From Nakaseomyces glabratus (lineage: Eukaryota > Ascomycota > Saccharomycetes > Saccharomycetales > Saccharomycetaceae), in the NCBI RefSeq assembly GCF_010111755.1, contig NC_088960.1, positions 806,001 through 870,000 of the forward strand: a stretch of DNA of 64,000 bases, read 5' to 3'. Positions 29,701 through 37,867 of the stretch are shown piece after piece (within the stretch, counting starts at the first letter, position 1; each line of letters opens with the position of its first letter). The notes below the pieces were generated by a model. The model made no database searches. It was given only the letters and a program-made list of their open reading frames with translations, and had not been told where the DNA came from. A program made the position numbers and the translations under genes.

Positions 29701-30378
29701 GGATGCAAATCGATTCACATTGGAACTGAGCATACCATTTCCATTAGAAATATTGCTGTGCTTGAACACGTTCCTTTGTTGTTTATTGCTCTCATTCTCA
29801 GCCAATATTGGTCTCAGTAATTTTCTTGCTTCGAATAACTGGTTAGAGTTTACAAATGACAATTTGATGAGTGATTTCTGTAGACCAAGTAAATGGTTAT
29901 CGAGTTTTAAGTCTTCCTTCTTCAAAGTTGAGATATCTTTCAGACAAGTTTCCAAGTACTTTTTTAAAAACTCTTCCACATCATTGAGCCTTGCATCATC
30001 AGTAACTGTTACAAAGAAGTAAGGGTCATATGTTATCGATGACTTGAAACTACCACCTTCTTCATCCAGAAAGTAAAAGTCTACACCGGCAATACCTGCA
30101 GCGCTAGGGTTGTAATCTGAACCACCACCGGATGCAATCTCCTCTGATATTAACGTTGGGTGCATATTTACCAGCCACCCTGTCCTACCCGGTACTTGAT
30201 CAAGCCTGTCTGGATCTACCCTGCCGTTATATTGCGGCGGCACATACCTCTCAAATCCCATCATTGCATCAATGTCATCAACTTTTGCAGCTTGTAATAA
30301 CTGCTGAGCAGTCACAGCATAACCATTGGAAAGACTTCCTGCCTGGCCATTACCTCTCTTAAACCTCGCCGTACTCAT
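23725..30378 (-). CDS. POL2: DNA polymerase epsilon catalytic subunit
   Basis: Leading-strand replicative polymerase, also acting in repair and S-phase checkpoint signalling. The ATG at 30378 gives 2217 residues (2222 in S. cerevisiae); the frame reaches one codon further only through GTG. Numbering coincides with S. cerevisiae at key sites. The exonuclease motif FDIETT has D290 and E292. The Fe-S-binding CysX motif begins at C665 (CASCDFNRPGKSC). The polymerase motif LDTDGIWC has D875 and D877, and the DVASMYPNIM and NSFYGYVMRKGSRW blocks are intact. The inactivated C-terminal polymerase half follows. The protein ends in two cysteine clusters: CEYC with CPRC from about 2100, and CEKCH with CNC from about 2157. 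These bind Dpb2. Both catalytic activities appear intact. Confidence 0.98.
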   Translation of the reverse strand: MSTARFKRGNGQAGSLSNGYAVTAQQLLQAAKVDDIDAMMGFERYVPPQYNGRVDPDRLDQVPGRTGWLVNMHPTLISEEIASGGGSDYNPSAAGIAGVDFYFLDEEGGSFKSSITYDPYFFVTVTDDARLNDVEEFLKKYLETCLKDISTLKKEDLKLDNHLLGLQKSLIKLSFVNSNQLFEARKLLRPILAENESNKQQRNVFKHSNISNGNGMLSSNVNRFASSSVQDKKDAKQYIEDIREYDVPYHVRVSIDKDIRVGKWYKVTHEGFFVWPDKVAFADPVVLAFDIETTKAPLKFPEASVDQVMMISYMIDGDGFLITNREIISEDIEDFEYTPKPELQGHVTIFNEVDELAVLQRFFEHIRDVRPTVISTFNGDFFDWPFIEKRASVRGLDMFEEIGFAPDSEGEYKSSYCVHMDCFRWVKRDSYLPQGSQGLKAVTQAKLGYNPIELDPELMTPYAYERPQQLSEYSVSDAVATYYLYMKYVHPFIFSLCTIIPLNPDEVLRKGTGTLCEMLLMVQAYQGNILLPNKHTDPLERFYDGHLLESETYVGGHVESLEAGVFRSDLATEFKIDTSAIDELIEDLPHALKFAVEVENKAKMEDVTNFEEIKEQIKEQLLELKENNKRHEKPLIYHVDVASMYPNIMTTNRLQPDSIKTEKDCASCDFNRPGKSCARRLKWAWRGEFYPAKSDEYNMIKRALQNETFPNKNKFSKKPYLTFDELSYSEQVAHIKKRLTEYSKKVYHRIKVSEIVEREAIVCQRENPFYVNTVKSFRDRRYEFKGLAKKWKGKMSSIDRNDKHGKDEANKMVVLYDSLQLAHKVILNSFYGYVMRKGSRWYSMEMAGITCLTGATIIQMARALVERVGRPLELDTDGIWCILPKSFPENFFLKLENGKKLFVSYPCSMLNYRVHQKFTNHQYQELVDPVKHKYETHSENTIFFEVDGPYKAMILPTSKEEGKGIKKRYAVFNEDGSLAELKGFELKRRGELQLIKNFQSDIFKVFLDGKTLEECYASVAAVSNRWLDILDNKGSMLEDEDLVSLICENRSMSKSLKEYEGQKSTSITTAKRLGEFLGEDMVKDKGLQCKYIISSKPHGAPVTERAIPVAIFSSDINVKRSFLRRWTMDHSLDNFDIRTILDWGYYRERLASVIQKIITIPAALQNVPNPVPRVEHPDWLKRRIAVKEDKFKQSKLERFLSKSSQEPQNRRIKDIEELFHEDDDIKRIKLAKVTSRNKNKRNRDVQKNDEESLVLPATMPSMEEDYVSWLSYQKIKWKIQRRDRIRRTQLFGKSGETNSRSVLGSMIRKQAEMFANGSWEVLQYRDNYEAGAVDAYVIINGKVQVLKIYVPRTLYINFKTDSVPLKKIKNCEVERSNAILPNDARINNDSASPLFKLTLSEQVYLDELEDSGSVLNDESVLGIYESHISPAQKALMDLGTTISFKSKKVGSLGKSLQDGFHLKDLTSVGNDRYLSHFDLNVCYLLHIDTNIDYEFFVIFRSWENKLSIFVKKPSNNAQELLESTIIGIFKEQYHKRKDRITKFNKYINLSDNVDMNSNHYTDKKKLFKAINQEFAMIKEQKGQQVLLLMQSPFPSLIKKNIRYSTQIPIIELSMNILALPQLNWQNVMINKLCSYIISTSYWVSHLVSLSQHSNVPICNINLEKMDFVIDVIYARRLKLDNIILWWNEQSPLPDHGGMENDFDQNTSWIMNDLDFPNINVPDVYDNVVLEVSIENLVVNTILCSTLINEAEGSDLVDMNTVDVSDKPVGNNQGIVQDSFSHDALAVLKSLLKEWWDRALEKNITADLLVNSLVSWVYSTDSKLFDGSLRYHIHNLTKKSLFQLMNEFNELGSFIVSADRNRLLIKTNKISPETCYAYSHYMIKSIRSNPMFTYLDLNIERYWDLLIWMDKYNFSGLSCSQIEEREKQDYTAYSNWQIKYYLPRIYQSEFEDWAMIILDSMVKTKRAFLESSYGTQRATQIVTGLTPQSDTEDISPLSSFSKEIGKPLLQRVNKLFRNQREFILDPGFSEDYAFPILPGSHIKMDDPLLEFIKSLFQILLLSKSTTLEVRQLRKEVLKFLEIREFAKEAEFQNPSDSLVINGILCEYCSYVSDLDLCRDGLDGKFQCPRCDKSINDSLLQEHMIQNLAIEYQTYITQDLRCEKCHTVKRDLMSTNCNCSGNWVCTTKPEKLSNIVKIYKQVAEFYNYSLVKNALESLY

Positions 30379-30674
30379 CACACAAAGCTATATAATATCA
30401 CGACCTTTGTATCTTCCCTCGGGAAATGTATTTATATTGGAACCTCTATTTGCAATGGGAGGTGTGCAGTTCTAATGGGCTTGAAATTCTATAACCGCCC
30501 AACAAACCTTCAGAGCAGCAAATCCAACCGGGTGAGGAAGTGAAAAATTTATGTTAATGCCGAACCAGCTCACCAATACGCTTACCGTAGAGCTCACTGA
30601 TATTCAATTACTTTACCCAAAACAGCCTAGTTTGCACAGAAACTAGTACGTTCAACCTTGCCTAAGATGTAGAG

Positions 30675-30680
30675 ACGCGT
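30675..30680. promoter_or_regulatory. MCB box (ACGCGT) upstream of POL2
   Basis: Perfect palindromic MluI cell-cycle box, the MBF (Mbp1-Swi6) site, 297 bases upstream of the POL2 ATG. A second copy lies 61 bases further out. Confidence 0.7.
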
Positions 30681-30740
30681 AAAATTAACTTTGTTCTAAC
30701 GTATTCGCATGAAAAAAAAAATATTCAGAAAAAGATCTTC

Positions 30741-30746
30741 ACGCGT
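30741..30746. promoter_or_regulatory. MCB box (ACGCGT), second copy upstream of POL2
   Basis: Second perfect ACGCGT, 363 bases upstream of the POL2 ATG. Paired MCBs are the standard G1/S signature of S. cerevisiae DNA-synthesis genes. Confidence 0.7.
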
Positions 30747-31314
30747 TTGTCATTGTGTACTAGAGATTATCAATATGATCACACACTACATACGGAGCTG
30801 CTTCTGATGTTTACTGTTTACCCAGCTTTCATCCTTTTTGTCAGTATTTTTTGTCACTTTGCTGCTGTTCTACAAACATAACGGTGGCTGTGTCTCTTTG
30901 TCTCTTAGTCTCTGATTGTTTGGGCTAACTGTCATTCACTCTAGCTCTCCTTCAGTACAGAAGTGGCCTTTCTTTTTGGTCAGAACCCAACCGTTTTCCC
31001 TTTCCCGAAGCTTGTTTTCCTCACCTCTCCCTCACTCAAGGAATTTCTCTAAATTTACTGCAGAATAGTAGAACGAGAAAACCCAAGCTAATAAAGCTAG
31101 GATCAGACCGGTTTATAGTATAAAGACTTAAAAATCTCTGTGGTACAAATACAGTTTAATTTTGGTAGTTCTGTATACGGAATCCTGATATATAATAATA
31201 AGGCGAAATTTAACTAGGGATTGTGTTTTACTTTTATTTGCCATCATAAGGGATTAAAGGTAGTTATTTTCCTCAAACACTACTAACTGCAATAAAATCA
31301 GCAATATTTAAACC

Positions 31315-32244
31315 ATGTCATATAATCCATACTCTTTTCAAGGAGAAGCTACCGCGAATGACAGGTTCCGCCATGGTTCGCAACCCTCAATGGAACAAGG
31401 CCAACCACTATTTGGTGCGCAACAGGCTTCTCAGCAGCAAATGCCACCTCAACAACAGCAACAGCAACAACAACCAGGTTTCAATTTCCAGAATCCTACT
31501 CAATCAATGGCATTTCAATTAGGTCAATCCGCTTTTTCTAATTTCATTGGTGAACAGAATTTCAGTCAGTTCCAAGAGACAGTGTCTAAGGCAACTAGTG
31601 CAAACGGTTCCCTGTCTCTTTACTTCCAGGTCACAACAAATTATGTCATAAATAAGCTGAGGGTAATTTTGATACCTTTCACAAATAAGAACTGGCAGAG
31701 AATTCCAGAGGCACAGCAGGGAAGTAATGGCGCGTTGTCGTTCATGCCACCAAAGGATGATATCAATTCCCCAGATATGTACATCCCAATCATGGGTCTA
31801 GTCACATATATCCTGATATGGAATACCCAACAAGGTCTAAAGGGCTCTTTCAACCCAGAAAACTTATACTATAAACTATCTTCTACCGTGGCGTTTGTTC
31901 TCCTGGACTTGGTGATCTTGAAACTAGGTCTGTACTTATTAGTCTCTACCAACTCACGTACCACCAATATTGTTGAACTGATCTGTTTCGTTGGATATAA
32001 GTTTGTGCCCCTGATCCTAGCTCTGTTCCTCCCAAGCAGTCCTATATACTTAAAGATGATTGTCCAGGTGTACCTATTCATTGCCTTTGGCGTTTTCTTG
32101 CTGAGATCAGTGAAATTCAATTTATTCACAAATACAAATAGCGATATGGTCACCTTCAACAAAGCTACAGTACGTAAGTGCAATTACTTCCTGTTTGTGT
32201 ATGGTTTCATTTGGCAAAGTATTCTAATGTGGCTAATGGGTTAA
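31315..32244 (+). CDS. YIF1: Yif1, Golgi/ER membrane protein of COPII vesicles
   Basis: Integral membrane protein that works with Yip1 and Yos1 in COPII vesicle biogenesis and fusion and binds Ypt-family GTPases. The 309-residue product (314 in S. cerevisiae) has a cytosolic Gln-rich N-terminus of about 65 residues, with a CAA/CAG-encoded Gln run around residues 46-53. The conserved block AFQLGQSAFSNFIGEQNFSQFQE follows at about 67-90. About five hydrophobic segments fill the C-terminal half (MGLVTYILIWNTQQGLKGSF, TVAFVLLDLVILKLGLYLLV, ELICFVGYKFVPLILALFL, IVQVYLFIAFGVFLLRSV, YFLFVYGFIWQSILMWLMG). Start MSYNPYSF matches the family opening, so no coding exon is missing. Confidence 0.96.
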   Translation: MSYNPYSFQGEATANDRFRHGSQPSMEQGQPLFGAQQASQQQMPPQQQQQQQQPGFNFQNPTQSMAFQLGQSAFSNFIGEQNFSQFQETVSKATSANGSLSLYFQVTTNYVINKLRVILIPFTNKNWQRIPEAQQGSNGALSFMPPKDDINSPDMYIPIMGLVTYILIWNTQQGLKGSFNPENLYYKLSSTVAFVLLDLVILKLGLYLLVSTNSRTTNIVELICFVGYKFVPLILALFLPSSPIYLKMIVQVYLFIAFGVFLLRSVKFNLFTNTNSDMVTFNKATVRKCNYFLFVYGFIWQSILMWLMG

Positions 32245-33327
32245 CCTTGAGGGACAGATACAGACCATCAAGCACACTAGAAACAAATACACATATATAT
32301 AAACTCTACACTAAGACTTTGTATATCAACTTGTAATAGAAACAACTTTCAGTATTGAAACTTTTCGACATAACAACGATATTCTATGGTGGCTTTCTTC
32401 ACGCATAGAATATATACACCTGTAGACAACAAAATCACAGTAGTTATTGGCCAACCAAAAATAACACCACTATCACATAATCAGATTTATTGTACCGCTA
32501 CCTATGTTATTACACTTACTACATTGGCAGCTCTAATAAACTTATCCACCCCCCACCTCAAATCAGTTTACAAAGTTCTTCCATGCATCCATTGTTTAAA
32601 AAAATTCACTAAAACTCCGCAGTAGTCCATTGGAAAAAGAAAGAATCTTCGGGGGAGAAGGGGAGCGTTTCTATAAAAATTCGCTGTTTCTTTAGGCGCA
32701 CGCGTACTTGATGTGCACAAAGATTAAGTGAAATAGTAGATCATACAACATTTAAACTTATGAGGTTATACTGTGTCTAGATCTAGAAGTACAGATATCA
32801 AAATATGCAAGATCGGATCTGTGTTATGTAATAATAACTAATTTAAACGCGGAACGAAGTGCAGTTTTTCATGTGCAGTCACTATTCATATAATATCAAA
32901 AGGTGTCTCACTGGCCTATAAATTTTTTTTCAAATAAGTTTGGTCAGAATTTCCCTTCATTTATAGAAGTAATAGAAAAAATATAATGGTAAAAACAAGA
33001 AGACTAAGCTGTGGAAGAAATCATTCACTTTATAGATTTGAGTGGTTTTTTTTTCTTGTTGAATTTTTCATGTCAAAACTCTCAGGGTCCTCACTAATTT
33101 TCCATTTTGAGTGACTTTTTTTTACATTCCCGGCTCCATATGGGTGTCACATCGTGTTTCCGACATCTCTTGAGTTTTGCATGATGAATTATATTCTTTC
33201 AAACTCTAATGGATTTTCATAATATATATAATATTTGCATTATAAAATTTTTTGATTAACGCTTAAATATCAGAGTCCATATTAGGATACACAGTTACCG
33301 CAGATCAAATATAGAGCCTTAAAAAAA
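32245..33327. other. YIF1-PDR17 intergenic, 1.08 kb, no supported gene
   Basis: An ATG frame of 79 codons at 32386-32625, 141 bases after the YIF1 stop, has no recognisable family and is probably chance. Elements seen: an STRE-like AGGGG near 32661 and an ACGCGT near 32702, of unknown relevance to PDR17. No perfect pleiotropic-drug-response element (TCCGCGGA) was noticed. The final 300 bases are T-rich. Confidence 0.45.
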
Positions 33328-34371
33328 ATGGGTATTTTCTCAAGGAAGAAGAAGGAAGCTACCCCGGTTAATAGGGGCGATCTAATCCCATGTGAAACTA
33401 TGATCGAAGCGCCACCTAAGGGCTCTCCACCACCAAAAAAACCTGCTGATCTTGATGCTGAACAGACAAAGAAACTGGCACAAATGCTAGAACACTTTAA
33501 TAAGCCAGACCTTGTTCTACCTGTGTCATCTACTGATGACACAGGCAAGACCAGACCTATAAGCTCTTGGGAGAAGTTCTTCTTGACCCGTGATTGTTTC
33601 TTAAGATATCTAAGAGCTCAAAAATGGGATGTCCCTAAAGCTATCAAAATGCTAACAGAGACACTTGTTTGGAGACGTGAAGTCGGGATCACACATGGAG
33701 AAGAAGATGAGCACCCATTGAAACCCGAAGATATTGCTGTTGAGAATGAAACAGGTAAGGAAATTCTTCTAGGTTTTGATTACGATCGCAGACCATTGTT
33801 TTATATGAAGAATGGTCGACAAAATACTGAATCCTCTTTCAGGCAAGTACAACAGATGCTCTTCATGATGGAATGTGCCACCACATTAACCCCACAAGGT
33901 GTTGAGAAGATGTGTGTCTTAGTTGATTTCAAACATTATAAAGAACCTGGTATCATTACTGATAAGGCTCCACCAATTTCAATTGCAAAAATGTGTCTAC
34001 ATATTATGCAAAATCATTATCCAGAAAGACTTGGAAAATGTATTCTGATTAACATACCATGGTTTATCTGGGCTTTCCTAAAAATGATGTACAATTTCCT
34101 TGATCCAGCAACCAAAGAAAAAGTAATTTTCGATGAACCATTTACAAATCATATTGATCCAAGTCAACTTGAAGCTACGTATGATGGTAGACTTGATTTT
34201 AAGTATAATCATGCTGTCTATTGGCCTGATATGAATGCCAAAATTGAAGCTATTCGTAACAAGCAGTATGAACGTTTTCAAAAATTTGGTGCCGTTATGG
34301 GGCTCAGTGAGTGGGATCTAAAAGGTGACCATGATGAACTTGTGTACCCTGTAGATTCAATTAAAGCTTAA
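33328..34371 (+). CDS. PDR17: Pdr17, Sec14-like phosphatidylinositol transfer protein
   Basis: Sec14-superfamily lipid transfer protein; S. cerevisiae Pdr17 supports phosphatidylserine delivery for decarboxylation by Psd2 and affects azole tolerance. The 347-residue product (350 in S. cerevisiae) has the CRAL-TRIO N-terminal helices (CFLRYLRAQKWDVPKAIKML). The lipid-binding CRAL-TRIO domain spans about 140-300 (GFDYDRRPLFYMKNGRQN, CVLVDFKHYKEP, LHIMQNHYPERLGKCILINI, PWFIWAFLKMMYNFLDPATK, IDPSQLEATYDGRLDFKYNH). The N-terminus is Lys-rich with a Pro-rich SPPPKKPADLD segment. No membrane span. The paralogue Pdr16 is the main alternative; position between YIF1 and IST1 favours PDR17. Confidence 0.93.
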   Translation: MGIFSRKKKEATPVNRGDLIPCETMIEAPPKGSPPPKKPADLDAEQTKKLAQMLEHFNKPDLVLPVSSTDDTGKTRPISSWEKFFLTRDCFLRYLRAQKWDVPKAIKMLTETLVWRREVGITHGEEDEHPLKPEDIAVENETGKEILLGFDYDRRPLFYMKNGRQNTESSFRQVQQMLFMMECATTLTPQGVEKMCVLVDFKHYKEPGIITDKAPPISIAKMCLHIMQNHYPERLGKCILINIPWFIWAFLKMMYNFLDPATKEKVIFDEPFTNHIDPSQLEATYDGRLDFKYNHAVYWPDMNAKIEAIRNKQYERFQKFGAVMGLSEWDLKGDHDELVYPVDSIKA

Positions 34372-34811
34372 TGTTATGAACATTTAATTTTATCTACTAC
34401 ACTTGAAATGTCTTTGTCTTACCTCTAATAATTTTTACGATGTTACGAATATTAATTAAATATTCAAGATTTTCAATTTATTGACTATTTCTCATGGATA
34501 TATAGATTAATTTTTAATATGTTTCTGCAATATTTGTTAACCCAAACACGAGTTCATAAAAGACATGACTACATAATTACCGTTGATCATTGCGAACTAT
34601 CTGTGCTACGATTATCAATATTACATTTGATCTTTTAATTCCTATAGCAATTGGGTTTAACATTTTTAGATATGAGCAGCACAAAAAGGATTACTTGAGG
34701 GTATATTGATTTTATATCATGTCAAAGTCAGTTTTAGAACTTCTCTATAAACAACTAATACTTAATATGAAAGTTGATGCTTATTAATGTTTGTCCTTAT
34801 GTGATCATGCC
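34372..34811. other. PDR17-UFD1 convergent intergenic
   Basis: 440 AT-rich bases between two gene ends. No gene, RNA or repeat was recognised, and no LTR or tRNA remnant marks the breakpoint that brought UFD1 here. Confidence 0.55.
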
Positions 34812-35810
34812 TCATTTCTTTGACTTCTTACTCTTTCTTAATGATTGCCCTTCCCCAATAAACACCTTCTTGTCATTCTCTTCTTCGTCGGCATTTTCAT
34901 CCTTAGGTAGTACTAATGGAAAACCAAAGAAAAGTTGGCCTTCAGGTAAATCAAGTCTCGCTGGCTCACTATCGAGTGATATCTTGATCTCGCTTATATC
35001 CTGTTTTCCTTTACTAGTTTTGTTAGGCTTTCCGGATATCTTTTGCCCTTCACCTGCAAAACGAATAGTCTCTGAATCTGTGGAATTCAAGATATTAGAG
35101 TAATTTATTCTGGTAGCCATACTTCCTTGACTATGTTTAACAGGATCTATGGCTGCTGATTTTCTCTTCGCATCCTGTTCTGCCTTCAGCGCCTTATAAT
35201 CAGGTTCTACATATCCCACTGGTGGGGCAAAATCAGTTACTAAATCAGTCTCTATAACACATATACTTTTGGCTGCAGATTCCGGTTTAACCTCCAAGAC
35301 CTTTATTCTATAAGTTTTGTTGTTATAACTAATTTCGATAATATCATCAATCGTTAATGTTGAAAAGTTCCGTAACACGTTCTCCAGGACAGCCTTGGGG
35401 TCAGTTATATCTAAGAAGTCTGTAGATTGAGGCTCAATCTTCACAAACTGTCCTAAAGGAACATCAGTGGAGTTAATCTTCATAAGTGAGCCTGGCTGTG
35501 CATTTAAGGTCTCCATCATCCATTGCGGTAAATAAACTCTTCCTTCCTCAGCAATAAATTCTAGAACACCACCGTGTGTTACTTTACCACTTTCATTACT
35601 CGTAAGCCTGAATAGCATGGGGTATCTAATGTTCAGCATTGATAGCCTATTTAGGGCGCTAGGTGGCAAGAATATCTTGCCACCAAAATTGGCATCATCT
35701 TTCCTTATTCTATCATTCATCATAGCAATAGGGTAGCATCTGAAAAAATCCTCAAATTCCTGAGGAATAGGAACAGAGCCAGTATTACCGAAACCAAAGC
35801 CTGAAAACAT
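34812..35810 (-). CDS. UFD1: Ufd1, ubiquitin-binding cofactor of Cdc48
   Basis: With Npl4, Ufd1 recruits the Cdc48 segregase to polyubiquitinated clients in ER-associated degradation and chromatin extraction. The 332-residue product has the UT3/Np double-psi beta-barrel domain at about 15-200 (FFRCYPIAMMNDRIRKDDANF, GGKIFLPPSALNRLSMLNI, THGGVLEFIAEEGRVYLPQW, ETDLVTDFAPPVGYVEPDYK). The Npl4/Cdc48-binding tail follows, with DLPEGQLFFGFPLVLPKD at about 285-302. It ends in a basic SLRKSKKSKK. S. cerevisiae Ufd1 is 361 residues and, as I recall, ends in an acidic SUMO-interacting motif; this protein stops about 29 residues earlier with none visible. In S. cerevisiae UFD1 is on chromosome VII (YGR048W), so its place between PDR17 and IST1 is the one break in collinearity. 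Confidence 0.95.
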   Translation of the reverse strand: MFSGFGFGNTGSVPIPQEFEDFFRCYPIAMMNDRIRKDDANFGGKIFLPPSALNRLSMLNIRYPMLFRLTSNESGKVTHGGVLEFIAEEGRVYLPQWMMETLNAQPGSLMKINSTDVPLGQFVKIEPQSTDFLDITDPKAVLENVLRNFSTLTIDDIIEISYNNKTYRIKVLEVKPESAAKSICVIETDLVTDFAPPVGYVEPDYKALKAEQDAKRKSAAIDPVKHSQGSMATRINYSNILNSTDSETIRFAGEGQKISGKPNKTSKGKQDISEIKISLDSEPARLDLPEGQLFFGFPLVLPKDENADEEENDKKVFIGEGQSLRKSKKSKK

Positions 35811-36613
35811 CTCTGAATCTAGTTTGTACCTCTACTCAACTTGGATTAATAGCAGCAGGAGTTGATTATGTCCAAACAAAGTGTGTCTCAACCTCAGTTA
35901 AACTTAATTTTATACTTTAAATTTAAGAATTGGGTAGAAGGTCACAGTAAAGGAATAGATACAACTACTTGATACTGGGTTCCCAATGTCAAAGCAAGCA
36001 ATATGATCAATAAAAGCTGTAGCCCTCGATGGGCTTTTGGCCCTTTATTTTAGAAAAAGTGGTAGAGCGAGCCTTTGAAATTTGTACGTGATGATGTGGT
36101 ATAATGCAATATATTGTCTTGTAACTAGCAAATGTTAAGAACGATTAGCCTACTTGTAATTGAATAACGTGAACCTTTTGGTTTTTCTTCTGAAAATATT
36201 TATATTGCAATACACTTCATGTATATAACTGAATAAGATAGTTTCTGTCATGTCTATGTATGGTGGGAGAGTCACTTATGCCTTGTAAAGAATATTACTA
36301 ACGCAATTAGTGTCAAACCTACATTGGTATAATTGATATTTAAATTGAAAGTTATACTGGCAGCTGATGGCTTATTACTCACAGCTATCATGGTTCTTTA
36401 TGGATTGTATATGTCATTCGATTATGGTAGTTCTTCATAATCACTTGTATCCTAGTCATCGTTGTGCACAACGATATCCGCTTCTGAAGGACTGCCTTGG
36501 TTAAAAGGGTTTTGAACCTTTATCGATACATTGAAAGTGGAATGTCTTTCTATCACTTAATTACTATTATTTGTAATGCAGTGGCAGTACATATCGCAAC
36601 ATAACAAGAGACA
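35811..36613. promoter_or_regulatory. UFD1-IST1 divergent intergenic
   Basis: 803 bases, AT-rich. A box C-like GTGATGA near 36090 followed by CTGA near 36190 has only a weak terminal stem, so it is not called as a snoRNA. No proteasome-associated control element (GGTGGCAAA) was found in this spacer upstream of UFD1. Confidence 0.45.
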
Positions 36614-37639
36614 ATGTCTAAAGCTATGCAACAAGCACCATATAATGTATGTTTGACTAATTTATCTATTGCCCCTTATCCGAAGCACCTTTACTAACAG
36701 CCCTGGTTTACAAACAAAAATATTATAATATTTTTAATTTGCTTTATAAGTAAACTGTCGTTTTAGATAAGATTAAAGACATGTCTGAAGATGTGTATTC
36801 AAAGGCTCCGGTATGCCCAGGATAAGCAGCAGGCACTTGCGAAGCAAGGGAGAAGAGAAGTTGCTCAATTGTTGGGAAACTCAAAAGAGCAGAAAGCTAG
36901 ATATAGAGCTGAGAGTTTGATTCACGACGACTTACATATTGAATTACTGGAGCTGCTGGAGTTGTACTGTGAATTACTACATGCTCGAGTAAACATTTTG
37001 AGTAATATTGAAAATGAGGTCAGTTTAATCGAAAGTCACACAGATGATGGGATAAATGAGGCCGTAAGGGCTTTAGTGTATTGTACTTTAGCGGCTCCAG
37101 AAGTTAGGGAGTTGACTCAATTAAGAGACTTGCTTATTTTAAAGTTCGGACATGAATTTGCTAAAGTTATTATTGATGAGAAAGTTGGAGTACCTCCAAA
37201 AGTATTGAAAAAATGTGATATTAATCTACCAAATCAAGACCTAGTGGATCTTTATTTAAAGGAAATTGCTAGGACATATGATGTACCATTTTCTTTGCTA
37301 ACAGACTCAGAAGATAGTAGCTCTGGTAGTGACTCAGAAAATGAATCGGACGGAGGAAATTTTAAGGTAGAAGAAGAAAACAAGAAAGGGGAGACGGATA
37401 AAGATGGAAAACCTATTCTAGCTGTTAATAATGGCGAAGAGTTCACTGGAGATTCAGAACATCCGATTAAGATAAGAAAACCTAGAAAAAATAGTGACAC
37501 CTTAAAATCAGAACTCAAGATTCCCAAGGATGTTAAGAAGAGTGTTGAAGTTAAACATAGCAAGCCTAAATCCATTGCTAAGAAGAAGGATGATGAATTA
37601 GAGGCTTTGAAAAAGAGATTTGATGCCTTAAGAAGATGA
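36614..37639 (+). CDS. IST1: Ist1, ESCRT-III-associated regulator of Vps4 (two exons)
   Basis: Binds Did2 and Vps4 and tunes ESCRT-III disassembly during multivesicular-body sorting. Exon 1 is 36614-36646 (11 codons, MSKAMQQAPYN). The intron is 36647-36766. Exon 2 is 36767-37639 and starts IRLKTCLKMCIQRLRYAQDK. The join restores the family's opening helix, whereas the first ATG of the long frame (36791) would begin inside it. The spliced product is 301 residues (298 in S. cerevisiae). The Ist1 helical domain occupies about 12-190 (LIHDDLHIELLELLELYCELL, DDGINEAVRALVYC, DLVDLYLKEIARTYDVPF). An acidic Ser-rich linker follows, and a C-terminal basic region ends in ELEALKKRFDALRR, a MIM-like Vps4-binding helix. 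Confidence 0.9.
36647..36766 (+). other. Spliceosomal intron in IST1
   Basis: A 120-base intron with 5' splice site GTATGT (36647-36652), perfect branch point TACTAAC (36692-36698) and 3' splice site TAG (36764-36766), 69 bases after the branch A. An earlier AAG at 36748-36750 would put TAA directly in frame, so its use would be non-productive. All three signals match yeast consensus. Confidence 0.9.
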
Positions 37640-37867
37640 ATGGCGCACAGATGGTGAATCTCTGGCTCTTTAATTATTCATTATATATGCATTATACAAA
37701 ATGGCATCACTTGTTTAACTACGTAGCAAAAATTTGTTCTTGAACATCCATTATTAAATTATATTATATGCATTAAAATATTATTGATTGTCCAGTCTAT
37801 TTATATTAACTTATTGAGTGTATCAAAAAACGAGTAGTACGGTATAGGTGACCAAAAAAGCATGTAT

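Larger units (their letters stand above)
30379..31314. promoter_or_regulatory. POL2-YIF1 divergent promoter
   Basis: 936 bases between divergent genes. The POL2-proximal part holds two MCB boxes, listed separately. The YIF1-proximal part (about 30900-31040) is CT-rich on the plus strand. A perfect TACTAAC at 31281-31287, with CAG ending at 31301, precedes the YIF1 ATG and could mark a 5'-UTR intron, but no good GTATGT donor is present (closest GTACGT near 30645). Confidence 0.5.

Noticed and set aside
32386..32625. 79-codon ATG frame after YIF1
   Set aside because: No family resemblance, no promoter or conservation evidence; length is within chance expectation for a 1 kb spacer.
36085..36197. 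C/D box snoRNA candidate (GTGATGA then CTGA)
   Set aside because: Only a weak terminal stem, no recognisable guide, and box matches of this quality occur by chance.
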